In this document: in pieces, positions 37,863 to 44,523 of the stretch
Layout of the letters: every line of letters begins with the position of its first letter
Numbering within the stretch: the first letter of the stretch is position 1
From: Symbiodinium natans
Lineage: Eukaryota; Sar; Dinophyceae; Suessiales; Symbiodiniaceae
Reading direction: 5' to 3'
DNA: 44,523 nt
Assembly: GCA_905221605.1 (NCBI GenBank)
Contig: CAJNDS010000865.1
Span: 12,501-57,023, forward strand
Notes under the pieces: generated by a model
What the model saw: the letters and a program-made list of their open reading frames with translations, nothing else
What the model was told of the DNA's origin: nothing
Databases searched by the model: none
Program-made: the position numbers and the translations under genes

Positions 37863-39166
37863 GGCGACAGAGCACTACCCCGCGAGTGCCATAAGGAGGC
37901 CACACTTGGGCCCTCCGGTCTTCCTTCTCTGGTGCGAAGTGCAAGTTTGCTAGGAGGCTTTCGGAAACCCTAAACCCGAAACCCGAAACCCTAAACCTTC
38001 CATAGGGTAGACTCTCAAGAGAGGTGTGAAGGTTGAAGGCGCTGTGTTGTCATGACCATGGCGCAACTCCCCCCTCGCATCCTGATCGAACCGAAAAAAC
38101 ACTCAAGCTGGCAAAGTAGATGCGCCATAGCGAGGCGGGCTAGTGTCGCGAATTGGTCATGTTAAACCGTCAGGAGTGTGGCTGTGAGTTGAAGATGCAC
38201 AGCTCGGGTGTGGCCTTAGCTTGTCGAGGTTGTGAACATTTTGAGGCACAGATCACATCGGGGAATATCCGGTTGGGTTTCGGTAGAAACAACCCCATGA
38301 ACCAGAAAACTGGAAATGTAAGCCGCTCCCTCGACTTCTCTGAACCTTTCACCTAAACCCATTCGTCCTAAGGCCCCGAAACCCCGAACCCCCGGACCCC
38401 GATAACCCCGAAACCCGAAACCTTTTCTTCTTGCTGTCACCAAGAGGATCCGGGGCTTGAGGGCTTAAGGTTTTGAGTCTTTGGCTTGGAGTTCAGAGTC
38501 TGAACAAGTGGAGGGATCGGACGCTTTCAAGCTGTGACTTTCGGGGTTGAAACTTTAGGGCCACGACTCTCAGTCCTCATCCCTTCTTGTAAGGTCCCTG
38601 GCATAGATCTCGGGATTCCACCGAAACAACAAGACCATCTGAATCCTACAGACTACACCCAAAACGTTAAGCTCAACTCTCAACAGGCCACTCCTGACGA
38701 CGATCCCGGAGGAAGAGAGTTCACTTCACGCCTTTTTACCCTAAACCCTAAACCCTAGGAACTCAAGCTATCCACAGCCCATCCTAGGTGGTAGGCTTTG
38801 GTGGCTGAAGGTTTGAGGTGTAGGGCATTATGGTTTAGGGTTTAGGGTTCAGGGTTTAGGCTTAAGGCTTTAGGGCTTCAGGGGCTTTGGGGCTTAGGGT
38901 TCAGGGTTTAAGTGTGTACTTGCGGGTCAGGCTTTGGGGTTTAAGGGTTTAGGTTTAGGTTTAGGGGCCCTTCGCTGCCACTGGTGAATTTCGTTCGCGA
39001 CACCGTAAGTGAAGCGAGAAAACTGAAAACGCAAGCCACGACAACGCATCCCAACGTCAGCAAGGATCCGATGGTAGATAAACCCTTACCCCTAAGCCTT
39101 AGGGTTTAGGGCTTAGGGGCAAAGCATCCCCGAACCCAACCCCCTAATGGCCCTAATCCTTTTGGT
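37863..39166. other. Intergenic stretch between RRP43 and SMC3
   Basis: About 1.3 kb between the RRP43 stop and the SMC3 start. It holds short CCCTAAA and CCCGAAA runs (37972-38000, 38365-38425, 38738-38756), some TTTAGGG-like sequence near 38830-38960, and non-repetitive sequence at 38020-38350 and 38430-38730. Chance open frames of 60-75 codons occur on both strands at 38153-38443; none resembles a known protein. Any promoter or spliced-leader acceptor for SMC3 should lie here; none was recognised. Confidence 0.5.
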
Positions 39167-44012
<4,846 letters not shown>

Positions 44013-44084
44013 CTTCGCCCCCAGAACTTGCTCTCTCTCTCTCTCTCTCTCTGTCTCTGTGTTTCTCCCTATATTCTTATGCTT

Positions 44085-44426
44085 CTTATATTTCTTATTC
44101 TTCTTCCTCCTCTTCTTATTCTTCTTCTTCGTCTTATTCTTATTCTTATTGTTATTTTTTCTAATTTTGTTTCTTATTCTTCGTATTCTGTTTTTACCTC
44201 TTATTGTTAATGTTGTTCTTCTTCTCCTTCTTCGTCTTCGTATATTATTGTTCTTATTATTCGTCTTTATCTTCTTCTTATTCTTGTTATTCTTCTGATC
44301 GTTTTTATTCTTCGTCGTCTGTTTCTTCTGTTTCTTCTGCTTCTTCTTCTTCTTCTTCTTCTTCTTCTTCTTCTTCTTCTTCTTCTTCTTCTTCTTCTTC
44401 TTCTTCTTCTTCTTCTTCTTCTTCTT

Positions 44427-44474
<48 letters not shown>

Positions 44475-44523
44475 TTCTTCTTCTTCTTCTTCTTCTTCTT
44501 CTTCTTCTTCTTCTTCTTCTTCT
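44085..44523 (+). repeat. TTC/CTT array running off the right edge
   Basis: Pyrimidine-rich with TTATTC variants at 44085-44340, then almost pure TTC to the window end. A CT dinucleotide run lies at 44031-44051. The contig may end here because of the repeat. Confidence 0.95.

Noticed and set aside
38153-38443. Overlapping plus and minus open frames of 60-75 codons between RRP43 and SMC3
   Set aside because: Both strands are open, no motif, no splice-compatible neighbours; probably chance.
44059-44298. Leu/Phe/Ile-rich plus-strand open frame
   Set aside because: Translation of the TTC/TTATTC pyrimidine repeat.

Overview
This window reads as nuclear DNA of a dinoflagellate or a close alveolate relative. 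The evidence is internal. Plant-type telomere repeats (TTTAGGG/CCCTAAA) and their variants occur dozens of times on both strands. Coding sequence is cut into very small exons, many of 23-60 nt. Introns start with GC or GA about as often as GT, almost always end in AG, and the next exon base is usually G. All recognised genes lie on the minus strand, as in the unidirectional gene clusters of dinoflagellates. The open frames longer than 60 codons are mostly chance frames through repeats. The genes had to be rebuilt exon by exon from protein motifs and reading-frame phase, by eye and without a search.

Layout, following the minus strand from high to low coordinates. (1) 44012-39167: the 3' part of RRP43/EXOSC8, a ring subunit of the RNA exosome, in eight phase-compatible exons ending at a stop codon. 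(2) 37862-180: the first 161 codons of cohesin subunit SMC3, in twelve exons totalling 483 nt over 37.7 kb, running off the left edge. (3) About 31.6-14.3 kb: a single-domain voltage-gated cation channel (S1-S6, pore motif GDSWGEI, C-terminal EF-hand) in about 22 exons. It lies on the same strand inside the 27.7-kb SMC3 intron between exons 6 and 7. (4) 5980-4630, perhaps from 6529: a TauE/SafE-family membrane transporter in three or four exons, inside the next SMC3 intron (exons 7 to 8). Several further exon-like islands at 8.2, 7.6, 11.4-11.6 and 12.6-12.9 kb could not be assigned.

The rest is intron and intergenic sequence. It holds telomere-like arrays, several families of short inverted-repeat (MITE-like) elements, one 2.2-kb element with long terminal inverted repeats (20.9-23.1 kb), a 233/209-bp dispersed duplication, long poly-G/poly-C tracts, a 41-copy GCT array and a terminal TTC array. 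No rRNA, tRNA, CRISPR or bacterial-type signal was seen.

The most striking result is the interleaving of SMC3 with two unrelated same-strand genes. Either these are genuinely nested genes in giant repeat-filled introns, or the contig was misjoined across telomere-like repeats. Long reads or transcripts would decide.
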